This document shows, piece by piece, positions 51,259 to 58,417 of a DNA stretch of 59,877 nucleotides. Source of the DNA: an uncultured Mucilaginibacter sp. Its GTDB lineage: Bacteria; Bacteroidota; Bacteroidia; Sphingobacteriales; Sphingobacteriaceae. Every line of letters starts with the position of its first letter. Position 1 is the first letter of the stretch. A program made the position numbers and the translations under genes. The DNA is taken from positions 1 to 59,877 of the forward strand of contig NZ_CAITNG010000119.1 in the NCBI RefSeq assembly GCF_903893715.1, given 5' to 3'. Below the pieces are notes generated by a model, which saw nothing but the letters and a program-made list of their open reading frames with translations, did not search any database and was not told the DNA's origin.

Positions 51259-51659
51259 TTCAAATCATCATCTAAAAAATGCCCCGTATTTTACGGGGCA
51301 TTTTTTGTTTAAGGTATTTATCAGTTGAATGGCATTTTAAAACTACACCTATTGTATATTAAAAAAATTATGCCCTATTTTGCAGAAAATTTTCAAAGAG
51401 ATAAAAAATTAAGGCAATGAATCAACAAAGCTTGTATACAGCGCAAATCAGGGTGGGAATTGCCCCGGTTGCGCGCGCTTTGGTTTCAACAGTTTTTGCT
51501 TCCAGCCTTATCCGACGAAGACTTTTTATATCGAGGCTTTGATCCGTTCGATCGCACCCGAAAATCCCCCGAAAAGGACATTTGTCCTTTACCCAAATCA
51601 TTTGTTTCAATTAAGGCTTAGGGCCGGTTATTCTAAATTTATATTATATCCTTTTTAAA
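51259..51659. other. 400-bp intergenic region after gldN, with a repeat-like segment
   Basis: After the terminator at 51274-51306 comes A/T-rich DNA, then a higher-G+C block at about 51430-51600. The only open frame there (minus 51422-51610) looks non-coding, with an odd Arg/Cys-rich composition. The block resembles a dispersed intergenic repeat in style and should be searched against related genomes. The promoter of the arginine operon should lie in the last 60 bp. Confidence 0.4.
51274..51306 (+). terminator. Intrinsic terminator after gldN
   Basis: AAAAAAT, stem GCCCCGTA / TACGGGGC with a 3-base loop, then ATTTTTT. Perfect stem, T-tract on the plus strand, 15 bp past the gldN stop. Confidence 0.93.
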
Positions 51660-52301
51660 ATGACCTTACAAGATTTCAATATCCAGGTTGCAACCGGTCA
51701 GCATGTTGAATACGCGCAACAGATATGCGATGAAATGGCCGAATCGGCGAAGGCCCGCGGCACAGGTATAGCCAAGCGCTCTGCCGAATACGTTGCCGAT
51801 AAGATGCTGGAAGGCAAAGCCGTTATCGCTCTGCATAAAGACGGCACATGGGCGGGTTTCTGCTACATTGAAACCTGGAGCCACGGCGATTTTGTGGCCA
51901 ACTCCGGGCTAATTGTAAGCCCTGAGTTCAGAAAAGTGGGTTTGGCAAAGGCTATTAAAGAAAAAGTGTTCGCCTTATCCCGCCAAAAATACCCTAACGC
52001 TAAGATATTTGGCTTAACTACCGGATTGGCGGTAATGAAAATCAACTCAGATTTGGGCTACGGACCGGTAACATATTCGGAACTTACCCAGGATGAAGAT
52101 TTTTGGAAAGGTTGCAAAAGCTGTGTGAATTACGATATACTGATGAGCAAAGACCGTAAAAATTGTATGTGCACGGCTATGCTTTTTGACCCGGTTGTAA
52201 AACAACAGGAATATGAAGACAAAATGAGGAAGATAACGCATAAAGCTACCTTGTTGGAACGTATTGAAAACGCACTAAAAAAAATAGGTCAGGAACATTG
52301 A
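51660..52301 (+). CDS. GNAT acetyltransferase, first gene of the arginine operon
   Basis: 213 residues with a GNAT core: GFCYIETWSHGDFVANSGLIVSPEFRKVGLAKAIKEKVF, where VSPEFRKVGLAKAI is the acetyl-CoA loop. A Cys-rich tail GCKSCVNYDILMSKDRKNCMCTAMLFDP (Cys at about 157-181) is unusual. Similar stand-alone GNAT genes stand ahead of argG in many Bacteroidota arginine operons and are thought to supply N-acylglutamate (ArgA-like) in place of ArgJ. Substrate is inferred from context. The argG start lies 22 bp downstream. Confidence 0.78.
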   Translation: MTLQDFNIQVATGQHVEYAQQICDEMAESAKARGTGIAKRSAEYVADKMLEGKAVIALHKDGTWAGFCYIETWSHGDFVANSGLIVSPEFRKVGLAKAIKEKVFALSRQKYPNAKIFGLTTGLAVMKINSDLGYGPVTYSELTQDEDFWKGCKSCVNYDILMSKDRKNCMCTAMLFDPVVKQQEYEDKMRKITHKATLLERIENALKKIGQEH

Positions 52302-52323
52302 TACCTGCCGTAACAAATATATA

Positions 52324-53511
52324 ATGAAGAAGAAAGTAGTATTGGCTTACAGCGGTGGTTTAGATACCTCATTTTGCTGCATCTATTTAACACAGGATTT
52401 GGGCATGGAAGTGCACTCGGTTATTGTAAACACCGGTGGCTTTAGCAACGAAGAATTAATGACGGTTGAAAAACGCGCCTACGAAATGGGCGTAACCAGC
52501 CACCACGTAGTTGATGAGACCATCAATTTTTATGATACCTGTATCCGTTACTTAATCTACGGTAACGTATTAAAAAACAACACCTATCCCCTATCGGTAA
52601 GTGCCGAACGTGTGAGCCAGGCTACTGCCATTGCCAATTATGCCAAAGAAATTGGTGCCGAATATGTGGCCCATGGCAGTACCGGCGCCGGTAACGACCA
52701 GGTACGTTTTGATATGATATTCAATATCCTGGTGCCCGAAGTTAAAATATTAACGCCCATCCGCGATTTGAAACTGAGCCGCGAAGCTGAGATACAATAC
52801 CTGAAGGACCATGGCGTGGTAATGAATTTTGAAAAGAACAAATACTCTATAAATAAAGGTATCTGGGGCACATCGGTAGGTGGCAAAGAAACGCTGACAT
52901 CGCACCAGGGCTTACCCGAAGATGCATGGCCTACGCAGGTTACTAAAACCGAAACCAAGCAATTGACCTTAACTTTTGAGAAAGGCGAGTTTATCGGTAT
53001 AGATGATGTGAAATACGCCCACCCTACCCAGGCCATACAGGCATTGCAGGCCATTGCCCAGCCTTATGGTATTGGCCGGGATATACACGTTGGCGATACC
53101 ATTATCGGCATAAAAGGCCGAGTGGGTTTTGAAGCGGCCGCACCCATCATCATTATCAAAGCGCACCATACTTTGGAGAAACACGTATTGACCAAATGGC
53201 AGCTATCCTGGAAAGACCAATTGTCGACCTTTTACGGCAACTGGCTGCACGAAGGGCAGTTTCACGACCCGATAATGCGCAACATCGAGGCATTTTTGAC
53301 CGATACACAGGTGAACGTAAGCGGTAAAGTATTTGTGGAGTTGAACCCTTACCGTTTCACAGTAATTGGTATCGAATCAGACCACGACCTGATGTCGAAC
53401 AAGTTTGGTACTTATGGCGAGATGAACAACTCATGGAGCGGCGAGGATGTAAAAGGGTTTTCCAAAATATTTGGTAACCAGGTAATGATTTACCATAAAG
53501 TGAACGGATAA
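52324..53511 (+). CDS. argG: Argininosuccinate synthase
   Basis: 395 residues. P-loop-like AYSGGLDTSFCCIYL near the start binds ATP; THQGLP, GSTGAGNDQVRFD and the C-terminal half with GRVGFEAAAPIIII follow. It joins citrulline and aspartate to argininosuccinate. Length and motifs normal. Followed by a 20-bp palindrome and the cupin gene. Confidence 0.95.
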   Translation: MKKKVVLAYSGGLDTSFCCIYLTQDLGMEVHSVIVNTGGFSNEELMTVEKRAYEMGVTSHHVVDETINFYDTCIRYLIYGNVLKNNTYPLSVSAERVSQATAIANYAKEIGAEYVAHGSTGAGNDQVRFDMIFNILVPEVKILTPIRDLKLSREAEIQYLKDHGVVMNFEKNKYSINKGIWGTSVGGKETLTSHQGLPEDAWPTQVTKTETKQLTLTFEKGEFIGIDDVKYAHPTQAIQALQAIAQPYGIGRDIHVGDTIIGIKGRVGFEAAAPIIIIKAHHTLEKHVLTKWQLSWKDQLSTFYGNWLHEGQFHDPIMRNIEAFLTDTQVNVSGKVFVELNPYRFTVIGIESDHDLMSNKFGTYGEMNNSWSGEDVKGFSKIFGNQVMIYHKVNG

Positions 53512-53520
53512 GCCCCCTAA

Positions 53521-53540
53521 CCTCCGTTAGCTAACGGAGG
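53521..53540. repeat. Perfect 20-bp palindrome between argG and the cupin gene
   Basis: CCTCCGTTAGCTAACGGAGG equals its reverse complement. It follows CCCCCTAA, and the stem resembles common REP-like intergenic palindromes of this lineage. It shares the central TAGCTA with the palindrome at 67-84. It could act as an mRNA processing or attenuation hairpin in the operon. Confidence 0.8.
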
Positions 53541-53555
53541 AATAAAAAAAATAAA

Positions 53556-53942
53556 ATGGATAATAACAACGAAAATAATCTTACAAATTCCCCCTTATTG
53601 GCCGCGGTCTCGAAATCGAACTGCATAAACCAATATACTTGGGGCGATGGTTGTTATGGATGGAATTTTGTTGAAACGGATGCTTTATCCATTAAACAAG
53701 AGTTGATGCCGCCCGATACTTCAGAAAAACTGCATTACCACGAAAAGGCAAACCAGTTCTTTTTCATCTTATCGGGTAAGGCAAATTTCATTATTGATGG
53801 TATTGAACATATTTTGAAGCCAAACGAAGGCATTGAGGTAAAAGCGGGGCAAAAGCATTTGATCGGCAATAAGAACGACAGCGACCTGGAGTTTATCCTC
53901 TACTCGCAGCCATCAACTAAAAACGACAGGATAACGCCATGA
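53556..53942 (+). CDS. Cupin-domain protein inside the arginine operon
   Basis: 128 residues, single cupin barrel: motif 1 KLHYHEKANQFFFILSGKANFII (His and Glu-like ligands) and motif 2 PNEGIEVKAGQKHLIGNKN. The metal-binding His pair of motif 1 is present (HYH). Role unknown; small cupins may be isomerases, dioxygenases or sensors. Its stop overlaps the argC start (ATGA), so it is translationally tied to arginine synthesis even though no step needs a cupin. Confidence 0.8.
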   Translation: MDNNNENNLTNSPLLAAVSKSNCINQYTWGDGCYGWNFVETDALSIKQELMPPDTSEKLHYHEKANQFFFILSGKANFIIDGIEHILKPNEGIEVKAGQKHLIGNKNDSDLEFILYSQPSTKNDRITP

Positions 53943-54964
53943 GCAACGCACAAAAAATAAAGGTGGGTATTATAGGCGGTGCAGGTTATACCGGCGGTGA
54001 GTTGTTGCGTATACTCATCAACCACCCCAATGTGGACATTGCTTTCATCAACAGCAGCAGCAATACAGGCAACTTTGTTTACCAGGTGCATACCGACCTG
54101 TTTGGCGATACCGACCTGAAGTTTACCGGTGAGTTAAGCGACAATATTTACGTACTGTTTTTATGTGTAGGACATGGCGACGCCAGGAAATTTTTGGATG
54201 CCAACCCCATAGCCGCGCATGTAAAGATCATTGACCTGAGTCAGGACTTTAGGTTAAGTCAAAATTCAAAATTCAGAACACCGCATATCACGGCCGACCC
54301 GGAACCTACATTCCGTGAGTTTATTTATGGTTTGCCGGAGTTAAATCGCGAAAGTATAAAATCGGCGCATAACATCGCAAACCCGGGTTGCTTCGCTACA
54401 TGTTTGCAATTAGGTCTGATACCGCTTGCTGCGAAAGGTTTGCTGACAAACGAGGTGCATATTACAGCAACCACAGGCTCCACAGGTGCAGGTCAAAAAC
54501 CAACCGATACAACGCACTTTACCTGGAGGAACGACAACCTGTCAGTTTATAAGGTTTTTGACCACCAGCATTTAAACGAGATAGGCGAGTCTTTAACGCA
54601 ATTACAGCCTACAGGCCTTGGCGCGTTAAACTTTGTACCTTACCGGGGAGACTATACCAGGGGTATCATCGCGTCAATGTACACGGAAAGTGATCTGACC
54701 GAGGAAGAAGCATTAAAATTTTATACTGAGTATTATGCCTCGCACCCATTCACCCATGTAACAGGTCGGAATATCGATTTAAAGCAGGTAGTGAATACTA
54801 ACAAGTGCTTTATTCAGGTAAAGAAGTTGGGTAACAAGTTATTCATTGTATCGATAATTGATAATTTGACAAAGGGCGCATCGGGACAAGCGGTTCAGAA
54901 CATGAATTTGATGTTTGGATTTGAAGAGGATGCAGGTTTGAGATTAAAGGCTGTCGCCTTTTGA
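53939..54964 (+). CDS. argC: N-acyl-gamma-glutamyl-phosphate reductase
   Basis: 341 residues. NADP-binding GGAGYTGGELLRIL at the start; catalytic Cys in NPGCFATCLQLGL; later GSTGAGQKPTDTTHF. It reduces acylglutamyl phosphate to the semialdehyde, the third step to ornithine. It starts in the last 4 bp of the cupin gene. The A of its TGA stop begins the AAAGC array at 54964. Confidence 0.95.
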   Translation: MSNAQKIKVGIIGGAGYTGGELLRILINHPNVDIAFINSSSNTGNFVYQVHTDLFGDTDLKFTGELSDNIYVLFLCVGHGDARKFLDANPIAAHVKIIDLSQDFRLSQNSKFRTPHITADPEPTFREFIYGLPELNRESIKSAHNIANPGCFATCLQLGLIPLAAKGLLTNEVHITATTGSTGAGQKPTDTTHFTWRNDNLSVYKVFDHQHLNEIGESLTQLQPTGLGALNFVPYRGDYTRGIIASMYTESDLTEEEALKFYTEYYASHPFTHVTGRNIDLKQVVNTNKCFIQVKKLGNKLFIVSIIDNLTKGASGQAVQNMNLMFGFEEDAGLRLKAVAF

Positions 54965-54999
54965 GCGAAAAGCCGAAAGCATAAAGCTAAAAGCTTTTT
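54964..54999. repeat. NNAAAGC heptad array, copy C (left flank of four-helix-bundle gene)
   Basis: AGC, GA-AAAGC, CG-AAAGC, AT-AAAGC, TA-AAAGC, then TTTTT. Same layout as copy A at 8325, also starting at the A of a TGA stop codon. Its inverted partner is at 55399-55433. Confidence 0.87.
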
Positions 55000-55017
55000 C
55001 TTAGAGTATATATAAAA

Positions 55018-55374
55018 ATGAGAGATTACAAGAAATTACAAGTTTGGGAAAAGGCGCATAAGCTCGTTCTTTTTGTTTATAAACAAGTAATTCCTAAATT
55101 TCCGAAGCATCAGCAATATGATTTAATGAGTCAATGCAAAAGAGCGGCTTATTCTATCACTTTAAATATTGTCCAAGGTAGCGGAAGAACCACCGAAAAG
55201 GATTTTACTCATTTTTTGGATATGGCGTTAGGTTCAGCTCACGAATTAGAGTATTCGTGTTTATTGGCAAAGGACCTTGATTATATAAATATTGAAACAT
55301 ACGAAGATGTAAATAGCAAAGTCAATGAAGTAAAGGCTATGCTTATTGCGCTAATTAAGTCAATCCGAAATTAG
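55018..55374 (+). CDS. Four-helix-bundle protein (23S rRNA intervening-sequence/S23-like family)
   Basis: 118 residues: MRDYKKLQVWEKAHKLVLFVYK, then FPKHQQYDLMSQCKRAAYSITLNIVQGSGR and a helical C-terminus with LDMALGSAHELEYSCLLAKDL. The VWEKA.KL...Y and RAA.SI..NI.EG.GR patterns define this widespread family, first seen in rRNA intervening sequences. Function unknown. It interrupts the arginine operon between argC and argD, more A/T-rich than both, and lies between inverted AAAGC arrays, so it is probably an inserted cassette. Confidence 0.88.
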   Translation: MRDYKKLQVWEKAHKLVLFVYKQVIPKFPKHQQYDLMSQCKRAAYSITLNIVQGSGRTTEKDFTHFLDMALGSAHELEYSCLLAKDLDYINIETYEDVNSKVNEVKAMLIALIKSIRN

Positions 55375-55398
55375 GTTCGGTAATTTGTAACCGCTGAA

Positions 55399-55433
55399 AA
55401 AAAGCTTTATGCTTTGTGCTTTCAGCTTTAAGC
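55399..55433. repeat. NNAAAGC heptad array, copy D (right flank, inverted)
   Basis: On the minus strand: AGC, TT-AAAGC, TG-AAAGC, AC-AAAGC, AT-AAAGC, TTTTT. The T-tract faces the four-helix-bundle gene, as in copy C. The array lies 24 bp after that gene and 8 bp before the argD start. Confidence 0.87.
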
Positions 55434-55441
55434 TAAATAGA

Positions 55442-56593
55442 ATGAAACTATTTGATGTTTATCCAATTAATCCCATTAATATAGTTAAGGGACAAGGGAG
55501 TTTGGTATGGGATTCAAACGGCCAGGAATACCTGGACCTGTACGGTGGTCATGCCGTGATATCTATTGGTCACACCCATCCTCACTACGTAGCGCGGCTC
55601 GAAGACCAATTGCATAAAATAGGGTTTTATTCCAACTCGATAGAAATACCTTTACAGGTTGAACTGGCCACAAAGCTCGGCCATGTTTCGGGCAAGGAAG
55701 ATTACCAATTGTTTTCGTGCAACTCAGGTGCCGAGGCAAACGAAAATGCCTTGAAACTGGCTTCTTTCTATAACGGGCGGAAAAAGGTGATCGCCTTCCG
55801 GAAATCGTTCCACGGGCGTACTTCGCTTGCTGTGGCGGTCACTGATAATCCGAAAATCGTAGCTCCGATAAACGAAACCGACAACGTCATATTTTTGCCA
55901 TGGTGCGATGAGGCTGCCTTGGAGCAAACCTTTGCCGATCAAGGCGAACTGATTTCGTCAGTAATTATTGAGGGCATACAGGGCGTTGGCGGCATACAGG
56001 TGGCTACCAACAGTTTCCTGCAAAAGATACGTGCGCTGTGCGATCAATATAACACCGTGTTTATTGCCGATTCGGTACAATGCGGTTATGGCCGTACCGG
56101 CAAATTTTACTCGCAGGATTTTTCGGGCGTTAACGCCGATATTTACAGCATGGCAAAAGGTATGGCTAATGGTTTCCCTATCGGCGCTATATCTATCGCA
56201 CCAAAAATAAAACCGGCTTACTTTATGCTGGGTACCACCTTTGGCGGCAACCATTTGGCCTGCGCCGGAGCTTTAGCCGTATTAGAAATAATGGAGCAGG
56301 ACAAACTGATGGATAACGCGGCCAGCGTTGGCGGCTACCTCATCGATGAGCTGAAAAAATTCCCGCAAGTAAAAGAAGTACGTGGCCGTGGACTGATGAT
56401 CGGCATTGAACTGCCCGACGAGTTGGCACATGCAAAAAAAGACCTGCTGTTTAAACATCATATCTTTACCGGCGAGGCAAAACCAAACGTGATCAGGCTG
56501 TTACCGGCCCTCAACCTAAGCAAAGCCCACGCCGACCGGTTTTTAGAAGCCTTCACCAGTGTGTTAAAAGCCAGCGAGGTGGTGGCCCATTAA
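55442..56593 (+). CDS. argD: Acetylornithine (N-acylornithine) aminotransferase
   Basis: 383 residues from ATG 55442; an upstream in-frame start at 55409 would read through the repeat array and is rejected. PLP-dependent class III fold: SCNSGAEANENALKLAS, FHGRTSLAVAV, IADSVQCGYGRTGKF and the PLP lysine in YSMAKGMANGFPIGA. FFGGNH-like TFGGNHLACAGALAVLE follows. It transaminates acylglutamate semialdehyde to acylornithine. Confidence 0.93.
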   Translation: MKLFDVYPINPINIVKGQGSLVWDSNGQEYLDLYGGHAVISIGHTHPHYVARLEDQLHKIGFYSNSIEIPLQVELATKLGHVSGKEDYQLFSCNSGAEANENALKLASFYNGRKKVIAFRKSFHGRTSLAVAVTDNPKIVAPINETDNVIFLPWCDEAALEQTFADQGELISSVIIEGIQGVGGIQVATNSFLQKIRALCDQYNTVFIADSVQCGYGRTGKFYSQDFSGVNADIYSMAKGMANGFPIGAISIAPKIKPAYFMLGTTFGGNHLACAGALAVLEIMEQDKLMDNAASVGGYLIDELKKFPQVKEVRGRGLMIGIELPDELAHAKKDLLFKHHIFTGEAKPNVIRLLPALNLSKAHADRFLEAFTSVLKASEVVAH

Positions 56594-56612
56594 TAAAAAT
56601 TTAGATAACAAC

Positions 56613-56643
56613 GCTTTCAGCTTTATGCTTTAAGCTTTAAGCT
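56613..56643. repeat. NNAAAGC heptad array, copy E (solo)
   Basis: On the minus strand: AGC, TT-AAAGC, TT-AAAGC, AT-AAAGC, TG-AAAGC, then GTTGTT in place of the T-tract. It sits between argD and argF', 19 bp after the argD stop, with no partner nearby. Confidence 0.82.
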
Positions 56644-56650
56644 CAAAAGA

Positions 56651-57598
56651 ATGAAACTATTCTCTTCTGTAAACGACGTTACCGACATTAAACAACTGGT
56701 TGCCGATGCCCTGCATCTGAAACAAAACCCATACGGTTACAAGCATTTGGGCGAAAACCGAACCCTGGGCCTCATGTTTTTGAACCCGAGTCTGCGTACC
56801 CGTTTAAGCACACAAAAAGCAGCCATGAATTTGGGTATGAACGTAATGGTAATGAACGTTGACAAAGAAGGCTGGGCATTGGAGTTTAACGATAATGTAG
56901 TGATGAACGGCACTACGGTTGAGCATGTGCGCGAAGCGGCCGGTGTAATGGGCCAATACCTGGATATTTTGGGTATACGCTCCTTTCCGGGATTGAAAGA
57001 CCGCGAACTGGATTACAGCGAAGAGATATTTAACAAGTTTGTTGAGTTTAGTAAGATACCGGTGGTAAGTTTAGAATCAGCAACGCGGCACCCGCTGCAA
57101 AGCCTGGCCGACCTGGTTACCATTGAAGAACTAAAACCCCGCCCATGGCCCAAAGTGGTATTGACCTGGGCGCCGCATGTAAAGGCATTACCGCAGGCTG
57201 TACCCAACTCTTTTGCCGAGTGGATGTGCAAGGCCGAGGTTGATTTTGTGATTGCCCAACCCAAAGGTTATGAGCTTTGCGCCGATTTTACCCAAGGCGC
57301 TACCATTACCCATAACCAGGAAGAAGCATTGACTGATGCGGATTTTATATACGTGAAGAACTGGTCGGCATACGAGCCTTATGGCAAGGTGATACCGGGT
57401 TATGATGATTGGATGATGACCAATGAAAAGCTTGCGGCCACCAACAACGCCAAAGTAATGCACTGCCTGCCCGTTAGGCGTAATTTGGAGCTCTCTGCCG
57501 AGATATTGGACGGACCAAACTCATTGGTAGTACATGAAGCCGGGAACCGTGTATGGTCCGCGCAGGCGGTGCTGAAGAAAATGCTGGAGGGATTATAG
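56651..57598 (+). CDS. argF': N-acetyl/N-succinylornithine carbamoyltransferase
   Basis: 315 residues, transcarbamylase fold. Carbamoyl-phosphate motif LNPSLRTRLSTQKAAMNLG (the usual STRTR is replaced by SLRTR, characteristic of the acylated-ornithine branch), then VMNGTTVEHVREAAGVMGQYL, HPLQSLAD and MHCLPVRRN. The residue before EH is Val; in the well-studied enzymes Glu92 at the equivalent place marks acetylornithine and Pro90 succinylornithine preference. Acylornithine is carbamoylated before deacylation. It is the last gene of the operon here. Confidence 0.92.
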   Translation: MKLFSSVNDVTDIKQLVADALHLKQNPYGYKHLGENRTLGLMFLNPSLRTRLSTQKAAMNLGMNVMVMNVDKEGWALEFNDNVVMNGTTVEHVREAAGVMGQYLDILGIRSFPGLKDRELDYSEEIFNKFVEFSKIPVVSLESATRHPLQSLADLVTIEELKPRPWPKVVLTWAPHVKALPQAVPNSFAEWMCKAEVDFVIAQPKGYELCADFTQGATITHNQEEALTDADFIYVKNWSAYEPYGKVIPGYDDWMMTNEKLAATNNAKVMHCLPVRRNLELSAEILDGPNSLVVHEAGNRVWSAQAVLKKMLEGL

Positions 57599-57633
57599 TA
57601 GCAGGTTTGAGTTGCAGTAGTAGTTTACCAAAA

Positions 57634-57665
57634 AGATTTGACAAGTTTTGAAACTTGTCAAATCT
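57634..57665. terminator. Perfect hairpin between convergent argF' and a membrane-protein gene
   Basis: AGATTTGACAAGTTT, 2-base loop, AAACTTGTCAAATCT: 15-bp perfect arms. It lies 36 bp after argF' and its right end overlaps the stop codon of the minus-strand gene at 57664. No T-run follows, so it may be a bidirectional transcript end or a mobile palindrome. Confidence 0.65.
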
Positions 57666-58116
57666 AACCATTCTTAAATTGCTCAATGGTAAGTTTTAAA
57701 TCATTACAAAAAACCCTAAAATCAGCAATTTTACAGTAGTCTGTATAGACAATGATTCTGATTACATTTTTGTCTGTCATTTTTATTTTCAAATTGATTC
57801 CTTTATACCCTTCGTCTACTTTATAACTCAGTAGATCTTTAAACTCAATTTTTTTTGACTCCTTATTCAAAATTACCTCAAGGCTATTTGCTGATAAATA
57901 TGCTGCGCCCATTTTGCCCATTTTGCGCTTGAAAATAAAAAATACCACAAATGGTGATAAAAAAGCAACTGCTATTACGCCGTAAATTTGTGTATCACTT
58001 AATGTCGCCATTAACCATAGTGGACACACAAAAGCCAATATGAAAGTCAATATACATAGCATGATTACTTTCCAAACAAGTACATAATCACAATATTCAA
58101 AATGGTATTCCTTCAT
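57664..58116 (-). CDS. Hypothetical membrane protein with PH-like cytoplasmic domain
   Basis: 150 residues, not recognised. Two hydrophobic helices (about 13-37 and 44-63), then a soluble domain with LSANSLEVILNKESKKIEFKDLLSYKVDEGYKGINLKIKM that alternates like a PH-like or bacterial PH fold. Low G+C compared with the arginine genes. Converges with argF'. Confidence 0.62.
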   Translation of the reverse strand: MKEYHFEYCDYVLVWKVIMLCILTFILAFVCPLWLMATLSDTQIYGVIAVAFLSPFVVFFIFKRKMGKMGAAYLSANSLEVILNKESKKIEFKDLLSYKVDEGYKGINLKIKMTDKNVIRIIVYTDYCKIADFRVFCNDLKLTIEQFKNG

Positions 58117-58417
58117 TTTTTGACATTTATTAAAAGTAACAATTTTCTATTTATCCTCGAATGCTAAAATCATTTTAGGACATTTCTACATGGGAAAACA
58201 TCACAGTAACTTAACCATGCACTCCACTCCCATCACTATAAGTTATTAACCATAACATTTGGTTATTATCAGAAATTTGACAAAAATCTTTCCTTAAACC
58301 TGCATTCAACAAAATTAAATTTTACATTTACCATTGTAACAATAAGGTTATATGTAAAAATTTGCGGGGTAAGCTATTATATTTACTACCTCTTTAAAAA
58401 AATTTAAACACATAAGC
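58117..58417. other. 300-bp A/T-rich intergenic region upstream of the protease gene
   Basis: Divergent spacer between the membrane-protein gene and the metalloprotease gene. No coding frame and no strong hairpin. It should hold promoters for both directions, but no clear TTTG/TAnnTTTG pair at the right spacing was found. Confidence 0.4.

Noticed and set aside
51422..51610. Minus-strand 62-codon frame after gldN
   Set aside because: Composition unlike protein and location in an isolated G+C-rich block suggest a translated non-coding repeat.
55409..55441. Longer N-terminus for argD
   Set aside because: The extra codons are translation of repeat copy D; the ATG at 55442 matches the normal start of the family.
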